A DNA stretch of 5,180 nt from positions 1 through 5,180 of the forward strand of contig DDKG01000344.1 in assembly GCA_002339265.1 (NCBI GenBank). Reading direction: 5' to 3'. Of this stretch, positions 1 through 5,180 are shown one piece after another. The notes beneath the pieces were generated by a model that did not search any database, was not told the origin of the DNA, and saw only the letters and a program-made list of their open reading frames with translations. Numbering within the stretch: position 1 is the first letter of the stretch; each line of letters begins with the position of its first letter. A program made the translations under genes and the position numbers. Source of the DNA: Massilia sp. UBA2604. Lineage in GTDB: Bacteria; Pseudomonadota; Gammaproteobacteria; Burkholderiales; Burkholderiaceae_D.

Positions 1-45
1 GCGCTGCTCTTCGACCAGGTACTGCGTCAAACTTACGCGTTTCAT
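1..45 (-). CDS. fbp: Class 1 fructose-1,6-bisphosphatase, N-terminal fragment (cut by window edge)
   Basis: Only the first 15 codons are present, reading MKRVSLTQYLVEEQR in frame to base 1. I recognise this as the N-terminus typical of betaproteobacterial class 1 fructose-1,6-bisphosphatase. That enzyme is cytosolic and Mg-dependent, and hydrolyses fructose 1,6-bisphosphate to fructose 6-phosphate and phosphate in gluconeogenesis and, where present, the Calvin cycle. The start is supported by a purine-rich ribosome binding site (GAGGAAG, bases 54-48) just upstream of the ATG. The gene lies 106 bp downstream of pepN on the same strand, an adjacency I recall from other Burkholderiales. No catalytic residue is inside the window, so the identity rests on the short N-terminus plus the neighbourhood. 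Confidence 0.72.
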   Translation of the reverse strand, partial: MKRVSLTQYLVEEQR

Positions 46-47
46 GA

Positions 48-54
48 CTTCCTC
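48..54 (-). promoter_or_regulatory. Ribosome binding site of fbp
   Basis: On the minus strand GAGGAAG lies 2 nt from the ATG at 45-43. Its GAGG core sits 5 nt from the start, a good Shine-Dalgarno match at slightly short spacing. It decides the start of the partial fbp gene. Confidence 0.6.
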
Positions 55-96
55 AGGTTTGGTTTAAATTCTTGCGTTATCGTTGTTCGGTGCGTC

Positions 97-137
97 GCGT
101 GGACGGCGAGGCCGGCTGCGCGCCCCGGTCCACCCTA
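97..137. repeat. Palindromic hairpin repeat in the pepN-fbp gap
   Basis: Arms GTGGAC (99-104) and GTCCAC (128-133) are perfect inverted repeats. The stem continues inward with GGCG (105-108) against CGCC (121-124) after a 3-nt bulge (125-127), leaving a 12-nt loop. The outer flank CCCTACG on the right completes a 'CGTAGGGTGGAC ... GTCCACGCG' pattern on the minus strand, which I recall as a dispersed intergenic repeat in Oxalobacteraceae and relatives. There is no T-tract after the stem on the minus strand, so it does not look like a classical intrinsic terminator for pepN. It would be transcribed as a hairpin between pepN and fbp and could affect message stability or the ratio of the two products (inference). 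Confidence 0.5.
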
Positions 138-151
138 CGGATGACCCGCGA

Positions 152-2809
152 TTAATTCGCGAGGGCCTTGCTCACCACTTCACGCACATCGTTCGACAGC
201 TTGCCCTGCCCCGCCACGCGCTGCAGCGCTTCCTGCATCTGCGCCTGCAGCGCCGGCGTGTAACGGCGCCAGCGGTCCATGGCGCGCGCCAGGCGGCTGG
301 CGACCTGCGGGTTGAGCGCGTCGAGCGCGATCACCTGCTCGGCCCAGAAGGCGTAGCCGCTGCCGTCCGGCGCGTGGAACTGCACCGGATTGTTCATGCA
401 GAAGGCGGCGACCAGGCTGCGTGCGCGGTTCGGGTTGCGCAGGGTGAAGGCCGGATGGCGCATCAGCGCGCGTACCGCCGCCACGTCGGTGGTCGGGGCC
501 GCGGCCTGCATCATGAACCACTTGTCCACCACCAGCGCCTCGTTCTGGAACTCCTGGTAGAACTCGTCCAGCGCGTCGGCCGCTTCCGGCACGCGCGATG
601 CGATCAGCGCGCCCAGCGCGGCGGCGCGGTCGGTCATGTTGCCGGCATCGGCGAACTGGCGCTGGGCCAGCGCCACGCTCTCTTCGTCGGGCGCCGCGTT
701 CAGGTAAGACAGCGCCAGGTTCTTGAGCGCGCGCTTGCCGGCCGACGCGGCGTCCGGGCTGTAGGCGCCCGGCGTCAGGTTGGCCTGGTACTGCGCCAGC
801 AGCTCGCCGCGCAGGCGCGCGCCGATGTCGGCGCGGATGAACTGGCGCGCGATGTGCACGGCCAGCGGGTCGACGCCCTCGATCTGCTCGGCCACCATGC
901 CCTCGGACGGCAGCAGCAGCGCCTGTTCGCGGAAGGCCGGGTCGAGGGTCTCGTCGACCAGGACCTTGCGCATCGCTTCGATGAAGGTGTCGTCCAGGTT
1001 CAGGCTGGCGCCGCTATTGCCCTTGGCCGCGGCCTCGCCGGTCAGCTTGAGCAGGCGGCTCATGGCCAGGCGCTGGCCCGCTTCCCAGCGGTTGACCGGG
1101 TCGCTGTCATGGCTGAACAGGTGCAGCAGGTCGGCATCGGTATAGCTGCCCTGCAGGACCACCGGCGCCGAGAAGCCGCGCAGCACCGACGGCACCGGCT
1201 GCTCCTTCACGTCGGTGAAGACGAAGGTCTGCTCGGCCTGGGTCAGCTCGAGCACCGCCGTCGTGCCGCGGTCGACGCTATCGACCACCAGGCGCATGTC
1301 GTTGCCGGCGGCGTCGAGCAGGCCGACCGCGACCGGGATGTGGAACGGCAGCTTCTCCGACTGCCCCGGCGTCGCCGGGCAGGACTGGATCAGCTTGAGC
1401 GTGTAGGTGTGGACCGCCTCGTCCCAGCGTCCCTCGAAGCGCAGCACCGGGGTGCCGGCCTGGCTGTACCAGCGCTCGAACTGGGTCAGGTCGCGGCCGT
1501 TGGCGTCGGCCATCGCGCGGCGGAAGTCGTCGCACTCGACCGCCTGCTCGTCATGGCGCTGGAAGTACAGGTCCATGCCCTTGCGGAAGCCATCGACGCC
1601 GAACAGGGTCTGGTACATGCGCACCACTTCGGCGCCCTTCTCGTACACGGTCACCGTATAAAAATTGTTGATCTCGACGAAGGAGTCGGGACGCACCGGG
1701 TGCGCCATCGGGCCGGCATCCTCGGGGAACTGATGCTGGCGCAGGGTGCGCACCTGGTCGATGCGGGTCACGGCGCGGCCGGTGTCGGTGCCGATCATGT
1801 CGGCCGTGAATTCCTGGTCGCGGAATACCGTCAGGCCTTCCTTCAGCGACAGCTGGAACCAGTCGCGGCAGGTCACGCGATTGCCGGTCCAGTTGTGGAA
1901 GTATTCGTGCGCCACCACCGCCTCGATGCCCTGGAAGTCGACGTCGGTCGCCACCCGCGGGTTGGCCAGCACGAACTTGGTGTTGAAGATGTTCAGGCCC
2001 TTGTTCTCCATTGCGCCCATGTTGAAGTCGCTGGTGGCGACGATCATGAAGCGGTCCAGGTCGAGCTCGAGGCCGTATTTCTCTTCGTCCCAGCGGATGC
2101 TGTGCTTGAGCGACTGCATCGCATAGTCGGTCTTGTCCAAATTGCCGTCTTCCACCCACACTTGCAGCAGGGCGTCGCGGCCGTCGGCCAGGCGGAAGGT
2201 CTCTTCCTGGCACACCAGCTTCGCGGCCACCAGGGCGAACAGGTAGGACGGCTTCTTGAACGGATCTTCCCACAGCGCATAATGGCGCCCGTCGTCGAGA
2301 TCGCCTTCCTGGATCAGGTTGCCGTTGGACAGCAGCACCGGATAAAGCGCCTTGTCGGCGCGCAGCATCACCGTGTACTTGGCCATCACGTCCGGGCGGT
2401 CCGGGAAATAGGTGATGCGGCGGAAGCCCTCGGCCTCGCACTGCGTGAAGAAGTTGCCATTCGACACATACAAGCCGCTGAGCGTCGTGTTCTGCTCGGG
2501 CACGCAGGTCGATTCGATCTCGAGCACGACGTCGTCCGGCGCCTCGTGGATCGTCAGCAGGTTGTTGGCCAGGGTGTAGTCGGCCCTGGACAAGGTCTTG
2601 CCATTCAGGCGCAGCGCCACCAGTTCGATATCCTCGCCATGCAACTCGATGGCCCGCCCCACTGCCAGCGGATTGCGGCGCAGGGTGAGGCGGTTGGCCA
2701 CCACGGTACGCGCGGGATCCAGGTCGAAGCCGAGCTCGACAGTATCCACAAGGTAACTCGGCGGGGTATAGTCTTTCCGGTAAATAGTCTGGGGCGTATC
2801 GGTGCGCAT
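152..2809 (-). CDS. pepN: Aminopeptidase N (M1 family zinc metallopeptidase)
   Basis: Complete gene, 885 residues (E. coli PepN has 870). PepN is a cytosolic zinc exopeptidase that removes N-terminal residues from peptides in the last steps of protein turnover; no signal peptide is visible. Family motifs are intact. Q123 and E125 match the residues that hold the substrate amino group. GAMEN is at 265-269. The zinc site is HEYFH at 301-305 with the third ligand E324. The catalytic tyrosine is Y389 in VYEKG. By family comparison the domains are an N-terminal beta domain (about 1-192), a thermolysin-like catalytic domain (to about 450), a small beta domain (to about 550) and a C-terminal helical domain. 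The ATG at 2809 is chosen because MRTDTPQTIYRKDY matches the usual PepN N-terminus; the frame is open for another 102 codons upstream, but that stretch has no family similarity and would run into the divergent lipoprotein gene. The Shine-Dalgarno is weak (GGA, 8 nt before the ATG). fbp follows on the same strand. Confidence 0.97.
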   Translation of the reverse strand: MRTDTPQTIYRKDYTPPSYLVDTVELGFDLDPARTVVANRLTLRRNPLAVGRAIELHGEDIELVALRLNGKTLSRADYTLANNLLTIHEAPDDVVLEIESTCVPEQNTTLSGLYVSNGNFFTQCEAEGFRRITYFPDRPDVMAKYTVMLRADKALYPVLLSNGNLIQEGDLDDGRHYALWEDPFKKPSYLFALVAAKLVCQEETFRLADGRDALLQVWVEDGNLDKTDYAMQSLKHSIRWDEEKYGLELDLDRFMIVATSDFNMGAMENKGLNIFNTKFVLANPRVATDVDFQGIEAVVAHEYFHNWTGNRVTCRDWFQLSLKEGLTVFRDQEFTADMIGTDTGRAVTRIDQVRTLRQHQFPEDAGPMAHPVRPDSFVEINNFYTVTVYEKGAEVVRMYQTLFGVDGFRKGMDLYFQRHDEQAVECDDFRRAMADANGRDLTQFERWYSQAGTPVLRFEGRWDEAVHTYTLKLIQSCPATPGQSEKLPFHIPVAVGLLDAAGNDMRLVVDSVDRGTTAVLELTQAEQTFVFTDVKEQPVPSVLRGFSAPVVLQGSYTDADLLHLFSHDSDPVNRWEAGQRLAMSRLLKLTGEAAAKGNSGASLNLDDTFIEAMRKVLVDETLDPAFREQALLLPSEGMVAEQIEGVDPLAVHIARQFIRADIGARLRGELLAQYQANLTPGAYSPDAASAGKRALKNLALSYLNAAPDEESVALAQRQFADAGNMTDRAAALGALIASRVPEAADALDEFYQEFQNEALVVDKWFMMQAAAPTTDVAAVRALMRHPAFTLRNPNRARSLVAAFCMNNPVQFHAPDGSGYAFWAEQVIALDALNPQVASRLARAMDRWRRYTPALQAQMQEALQRVAGQGKLSNDVREVVSKALAN

Positions 2810-2843
2810 AGGAAGAGTCCAAGAACACAGTGGAGAAGTGCTT

Positions 2844-2852
2844 ATTTTACCA
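2844..2852 (-). promoter_or_regulatory. Candidate extended -10 promoter for pepN
   Basis: On the minus strand TGG-TAAAAT (2852-2844) fits the extended -10 form TGn-TATAAT with one mismatch in the hexamer. It would start transcription near 2837, giving a leader of about 28 nt before the pepN ATG. I see no good -35 hexamer at 16-18 nt, which is tolerable for an extended -10 promoter. It lies in the 184-bp divergent region shared with the lipoprotein gene. Confidence 0.35.
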
Positions 2853-2983
2853 ACAAGCTTTTCCGACGTTTCGTACGATTCCATGTATCGCAGTGTATGC
2901 ACGGTAACGGGGTGTAAATCCCGCTCGGTTGATCCTGAACAAGCGGTAAGCTTGATCATCGGGGAAATTCCGCACAATATTTT

Positions 2984-2987
2984 GGAG
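2984..2987 (+). promoter_or_regulatory. Ribosome binding site of the lipoprotein gene
   Basis: GGAG lies 6 nt before the ATG at 2994. It is the only good Shine-Dalgarno near the start of this frame. It selects the start that yields a proper signal peptide over the upstream in-frame ATGs, the first of which, at 2802, overlaps the pepN start. Confidence 0.65.
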
Positions 2988-2993
2988 ATTGGT

Positions 2994-3641
2994 ATGAAAC
3001 GCCTCATCATGGTCGCCGCCGGCACGGCGCTAGCGCTGCTCCTGGGCGGTTGCGCGACCACCATCCGCAGCGACGTCACGACTTTCCACCAATGGCCGGC
3101 CCAGATGGAAGACAAGAGTTATGTCTTCGAGGTGCCGTCGCCGCAGGACGACACGCTGGAATGGCGCAGCTACCAGGAACTGGTGCGCGGCCAGCTGGCG
3201 CGCCAGGGCTTCCGCGACGCCGACGGCGCCACGCCGGCGCTGACGGTGTCCATGCGCTTCACCACCACCGACCTGCCGGTGCGCGTGCTGGAACCGATGA
3301 TGACGCCGTATTTCTATCCGAGCGCGCGCTTCGGCTACGGCTACCGCGGCTTCCACCGCCGCTACTGGGGCGGCTGGTACAGCCCGTTCTATGATCCGTT
3401 CTGGGGCCCGTATCCGGCCTACCAGACCTCGATCGAGCACCACTACCGGCGCGAGCTGCAGGTGTCGATCAAGTCGGCGCGCGACGGCAAGCGCCTGTTC
3501 GACGTCACGGTGCACAACACCAGCCGCAATATGTCGACGCCGGAGATCATGCCGGCCCTGGTGCACAGCGCCTTCGAAGGCTTCCCGGGACCGTCGGGCG
3601 TGGCGCGGCGGGTCGAGGTGAAGCAGGAGCCGAAGGGTTGA
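2994..3641 (+). CDS. Probable DUF4136-family lipoprotein
   Basis: Encodes 215 residues. The N-terminus is a lipoprotein signal peptide: MKR, a hydrophobic stretch (about 5-17) and the lipobox LGGC with the lipidated cysteine at C20. Ala at +2 predicts outer-membrane sorting under the enterobacterial Lol rule. The mature part resembles DUF4136 proteins: a strand-rich start (SYVFEVPSPQDDTLEWRSY, 42-60), a helix (QELVRGQLARQGF), a strand (ALTVSMRFTTTD) and a late strand pair (ELQVSIKSARDGKRLFDVTV, 154-173). The function of this family is unknown to me. An insert at 105-143 has 17 Tyr/Phe/Trp among 39 residues plus many Gly and Pro, and may be an exposed loop. The gene diverges from pepN and converges on gudD, so it is probably monocistronic. 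The start at 2994 is set by the GGAG site and the signal peptide. The lipoprotein assignment is strong; the DUF4136 assignment is from memory of family character and less certain. Confidence 0.85.
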   Translation: MKRLIMVAAGTALALLLGGCATTIRSDVTTFHQWPAQMEDKSYVFEVPSPQDDTLEWRSYQELVRGQLARQGFRDADGATPALTVSMRFTTTDLPVRVLEPMMTPYFYPSARFGYGYRGFHRRYWGGWYSPFYDPFWGPYPAYQTSIEHHYRRELQVSIKSARDGKRLFDVTVHNTSRNMSTPEIMPALVHSAFEGFPGPSGVARRVEVKQEPKG

Positions 3642-3667
3642 TTCTGGCCAGCTGATTCAGCCTCACC

Positions 3668-3757
3668 ACGTCATCCCCGCGAAGGCGGGGATCCAAGTAC
3701 TGCCGGCGTTGTCGAAACGCTTGCAAAATTGGATCCCCGCCTTCGCGGGGATGACGT
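3668..3757. repeat. Pair of REP-like palindromes forming a 29-bp perfect inverted repeat
   Basis: The left arm (3668-3696) and right arm (3729-3757) are exact reverse complements over 29 bp, separated by a 32-nt spacer (3697-3728). Each arm is itself a palindrome: ATCCCCGC, a 4-nt loop, then GCGGGGAT. The core CGTCATCCCCGCGAAGGCGG is a motif I recall as an abundant intergenic repeat across beta- and gammaproteobacteria. The two inverted units form a REPIN-like doublet. Such elements are thought to be mobilised in trans by REP-associated tyrosine transposases (RAYT), none of which is in this window. Confidence 0.8.
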
Positions 3758-3761
3758 TTTT
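3668..3761 (+). terminator. Possible intrinsic terminator of the lipoprotein gene, formed by the repeat
   Basis: The inverted repeat starts 27 bp after the lipoprotein stop codon, and its right arm runs directly into TTTTT (3757-3761) on the plus strand. Either the right-hand palindrome alone or the full 29-bp stem could act as a terminator hairpin. The T-tract sits right at the base of the long stem, which favours the full stem. This is the only terminator-like structure facing this gene in the gap. Confidence 0.45.
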
Positions 3762-3798
3762 GGGCCGGCGATTTGGTTGAGTTTTTGTGTGCGCGCAT

Positions 3799-3830
3799 AA
3801 AAAATGCCCGTTACGCAAAGCGTAACGGGC
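3799..3830 (-). terminator. Intrinsic terminator of gudD
   Basis: GCCCGTTACGC (3806-3816), loop AAA (3817-3819) and GCGTAACGGGC (3820-3830) make a perfect 11-bp stem. On the minus strand it is followed after one base by six T residues (3804-3799). It lies 39 bp past the gudD stop codon. On the plus strand no T-tract follows, so it appears one-directional and assigned to gudD. Confidence 0.88.
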
Positions 3831-3835
3831 CAATT

Positions 3836-3855
3836 AGAGACAACGAGAGACAACG
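3836..3855. repeat. Perfect tandem duplication of a 10-bp unit
   Basis: AGAGACAACG occurs twice head to tail (3836-3845 and 3846-3855), between the gudD stop codon and its terminator. It would lie in the 3' untranslated part of the gudD message. It could be a simple slippage duplication; no function is evident. Confidence 0.7.
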
Positions 3856-3869
3856 GTAATGCCGGCGCC

Positions 3870-5180
3870 TTAGCGCACCATGCACGGTTTCTTGCTATCG
3901 AACTTCCAGTTCGGAATCAGGTACTGCATGCCCACCGCGTCATCGCGCCCGCCCAGCCCCATCTGCAGGTAGCGCTGATGCGCCGCCTCCACGGCGTCCA
4001 TGTCGAGTTCCACCCCCAGCCCCGGCATAGTCGGCACGGCGACCATGCCGTCCACGATGCGCAGCGGGTTGCGGGTCAGGTGCTGGCCGTCCTGCCAGAT
4101 CCAGTGGGTGTCGATCGCCGTGATGTCGCCCGGCGCCGCCGCCGCCACGTGGGTGAACATCGCCAGCGAGATGTCGAAGTGGTTGTTCGAATGCGAGCCC
4201 CAGGTCAGGCCCCAGGCTTCGCACATCTTCGCCACGCGCACGGTGTCCTGCATGGTCCAGAAATGCGGATCGGCCAGCGGGATGTCCACCGCCCCCAGCT
4301 GCACCGCGTGGGCCAGCTGGCGCCAGTCGGTGGCGATCATATTGGTGGCGGTGCGCAGGCCCGTGGCGCGGCGGAACTCGGCCATCGTCTCGCGGCCCGA
4401 ATAGCCGCCTTCCGCACCGCACGGATCCTCGGCATAGGCCAGCACGCCCTTCATGTCGCGGCACAGCCGGATCGCATCCTGCAGCAGCCAGCCGCCGTTG
4501 GGGTCGAGCGTGATGCCGGCCTGCGGGAAGGCTTCCTTCAATGCGCGCGCCGCCTCGATTTCCTGCTCGCCGCGCAGCACGCCGCCCTTGAGCTTGAAGC
4601 TCTTGAAGCCATAGCGCTTGTGCGCGGCGCGGGCTTGGGCCACGATGGCGTCGGTGTCCATGGCCGGTTCGTGGCGCAGGCGCAGCCACGCGTCGTCGGC
4701 ATCGGGTTCGCTGGCATAGGGCAGGTCGGTGGCCTTGCGATCGCCCACGTAGAACAGGTAACCCAGCATCTCGACCTGGTCGCGCTGGCGGCCCTCGCCC
4801 AGCAGGTCGGCCACCGGCACGCCCATGAACTTGCCCAGCAGGTCGAGCAAGGCGCATTCGACGCCGGCCACCGCGTGGATCATCACGCGCAGGTCGAAGG
4901 TCTGCTGGCCGCGCCCGCCCGCATCGCGGCCGGCGAAAGCCGTGCGCATCGAGCGCAGCACGCCGTTCCAGGCGCCGATCGGCTGGCCGACGACCAGGGC
5001 GCGCGCATCCTCGAGCGTCTGGCGGATGCTCTCCCCGCCCGGCACTTCGCCGACGCCCTGCTGGCCGCTGCTGTCGGTGAGGATCACCAGGTTGCGGGTG
5101 AACCACGGCGCGTGGGCGCCGCTGAGGTTGAGCAGCATGCCGTCGCGCCCCGCGACCGGCACCACGCGCATCGCGGTGAT
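3870..5180 (-). CDS. gudD: Glucarate dehydratase, 5' end beyond the window
   Basis: Enolase-superfamily enzyme that dehydrates D-glucarate (and L-idarate) to 5-dehydro-4-deoxy-D-glucarate with Mg2+, in the cytosol, as the first step of glucarate catabolism. 436 residues are visible. The first ATG in the window (5171) is internal: the three codons before it (I-T-A) still align with the E. coli GudD N-terminus (V-T-E before MQVIPVAG), so about nine residues lie outside. Counting from that Met, the catalytic lysine pair is K193 and K195 (FKLKGG), the metal ligands are D223, E254 and N277, and the Asp-His dyad is D301 and H327, with N329 next to it. These correspond to E. coli K205, K207, D235, E266, N289, D313, H339 and N341. 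The C-terminus, ending [10 protein letters not shown], is close to E. coli (FDNKRPCMVR). Full active-site conservation argues for a true GudD, though the GudD-related paralogue GudX is a possible alternative. A strong terminator follows, so this is the last gene of its transcript. Confidence 0.95.
   Translation of the reverse strand: MTAMRVVPVAGRDGMLLNLSGAHAPWFTRNLVILTDSSGQQGVGEVPGGESIRQTLEDARALVVGQPIGAWNGVLRSMRTAFAGRDAGGRGQQTFDLRVMIHAVAGVECALLDLLGKFMGVPVADLLGEGRQRDQVEMLGYLFYVGDRKATDLPYASEPDADDAWLRLRHEPAMDTDAIVAQARAAHKRYGFKSFKLKGGVLRGEQEIEAARALKEAFPQAGITLDPNGGWLLQDAIRLCRDMKGVLAYAEDPCGAEGGYSGRETMAEFRRATGLRTATNMIATDWRQLAHAVQLGAVDIPLADPHFWTMQDTVRVAKMCEAWGLTWGSHSNNHFDISLAMFTHVAAAAPGDITAIDTHWIWQDGQHLTRNPLRIVDGMVAVPTMPGLGVELDMDAVEAAHQRYLQMGLGGRDDAVGMQYLIPNWKFDSKKPCMVR

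Noticed and set aside
83..2917. A 944-codon open frame on the plus strand, antisense to almost all of pepN.
   Set aside because: Its product is dominated by His, Arg, Gln, Val and Ala with no recognisable domain, and it mirrors the pepN codon pattern. Long antisense frames are expected opposite GC-rich genes. The minus-strand frame has complete PepN motifs.
2952..2980. Sigma-70-like promoter for the lipoprotein gene: TTGATC (2952-2957) with CAATAT or CACAAT (near 2973-2980).
   Set aside because: Hexamer matches are modest, and transcription would begin at about 2985-2987, inside the GGAG ribosome binding site, removing it from the message.
2810..3115. N-terminal extension of pepN by 102 codons.
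   Set aside because: The extra stretch does not look like any M1 peptidase, overlaps the signal peptide region of the divergent lipoprotein gene, and lies upstream of the conserved MRTDTPQTIY start.
3030..3566. A 178-codon minus-strand frame antisense to the lipoprotein gene.
   Set aside because: Low-complexity Arg/Val/Ala/His composition with no domain. The plus-strand frame has a signal peptide, lipobox and ribosome binding site.
3665..3760. Possible CRISPR array or insertion-sequence ends, because of the repeated 29-bp unit.
   Set aside because: There are only two copies, in inverted orientation, around a 32-nt spacer. No direct-repeat array, transposase or target-site duplication is visible.
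3940..5106. A 388-codon minus-strand frame overlapping gudD in another frame.
   Set aside because: Arg/Gly/Pro/Ala-rich shadow translation; the gudD frame carries all the catalytic residues.

Overview
The window is GC-rich chromosomal DNA, most likely from a betaproteobacterium of the Oxalobacteraceae (Massilia-like). That placement is an inference. It rests on the protein families, on the remembered pepN-fbp adjacency in Burkholderiales, and on two kinds of short palindromic repeat that I recall as common in such genomes. No phage, plasmid, CRISPR, insertion sequence or defence-system signature is visible. This reads as an ordinary housekeeping and catabolic region.

Layout from left to right. 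The minus strand at the left edge holds only the first 15 codons of a gene recognisable as class 1 fructose-1,6-bisphosphatase (fbp). A 106-bp gap containing a palindromic hairpin separates it from pepN, a complete 885-residue M1-family aminopeptidase N, also on the minus strand (152-2809). A 184-bp divergent intergenic region follows, with a candidate extended -10 promoter for pepN. Next comes a plus-strand gene for a 215-residue lipoprotein, probably of the DUF4136 family (2994-3641).

The lipoprotein gene converges on a minus-strand glucarate dehydratase gene, gudD (3870 to beyond 5180, 5' end cut off). The 228-bp convergent gap holds a 29-bp perfect inverted repeat made of two REP-like palindromes, a strong intrinsic terminator for gudD, and a 10-bp perfect tandem duplication.

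Functionally, pepN and fbp are codirectional and may be co-transcribed, although one handles peptide turnover and the other gluconeogenesis. The lipoprotein is an envelope protein of unknown role. GudD starts D-glucarate catabolism, and its partner genes must lie outside the window, probably to the right.

The points most worth a second look are the paired palindrome between the convergent genes, the hairpin repeat between pepN and fbp, and the aromatic-rich insert in the lipoprotein. I found no convincing undescribed system.
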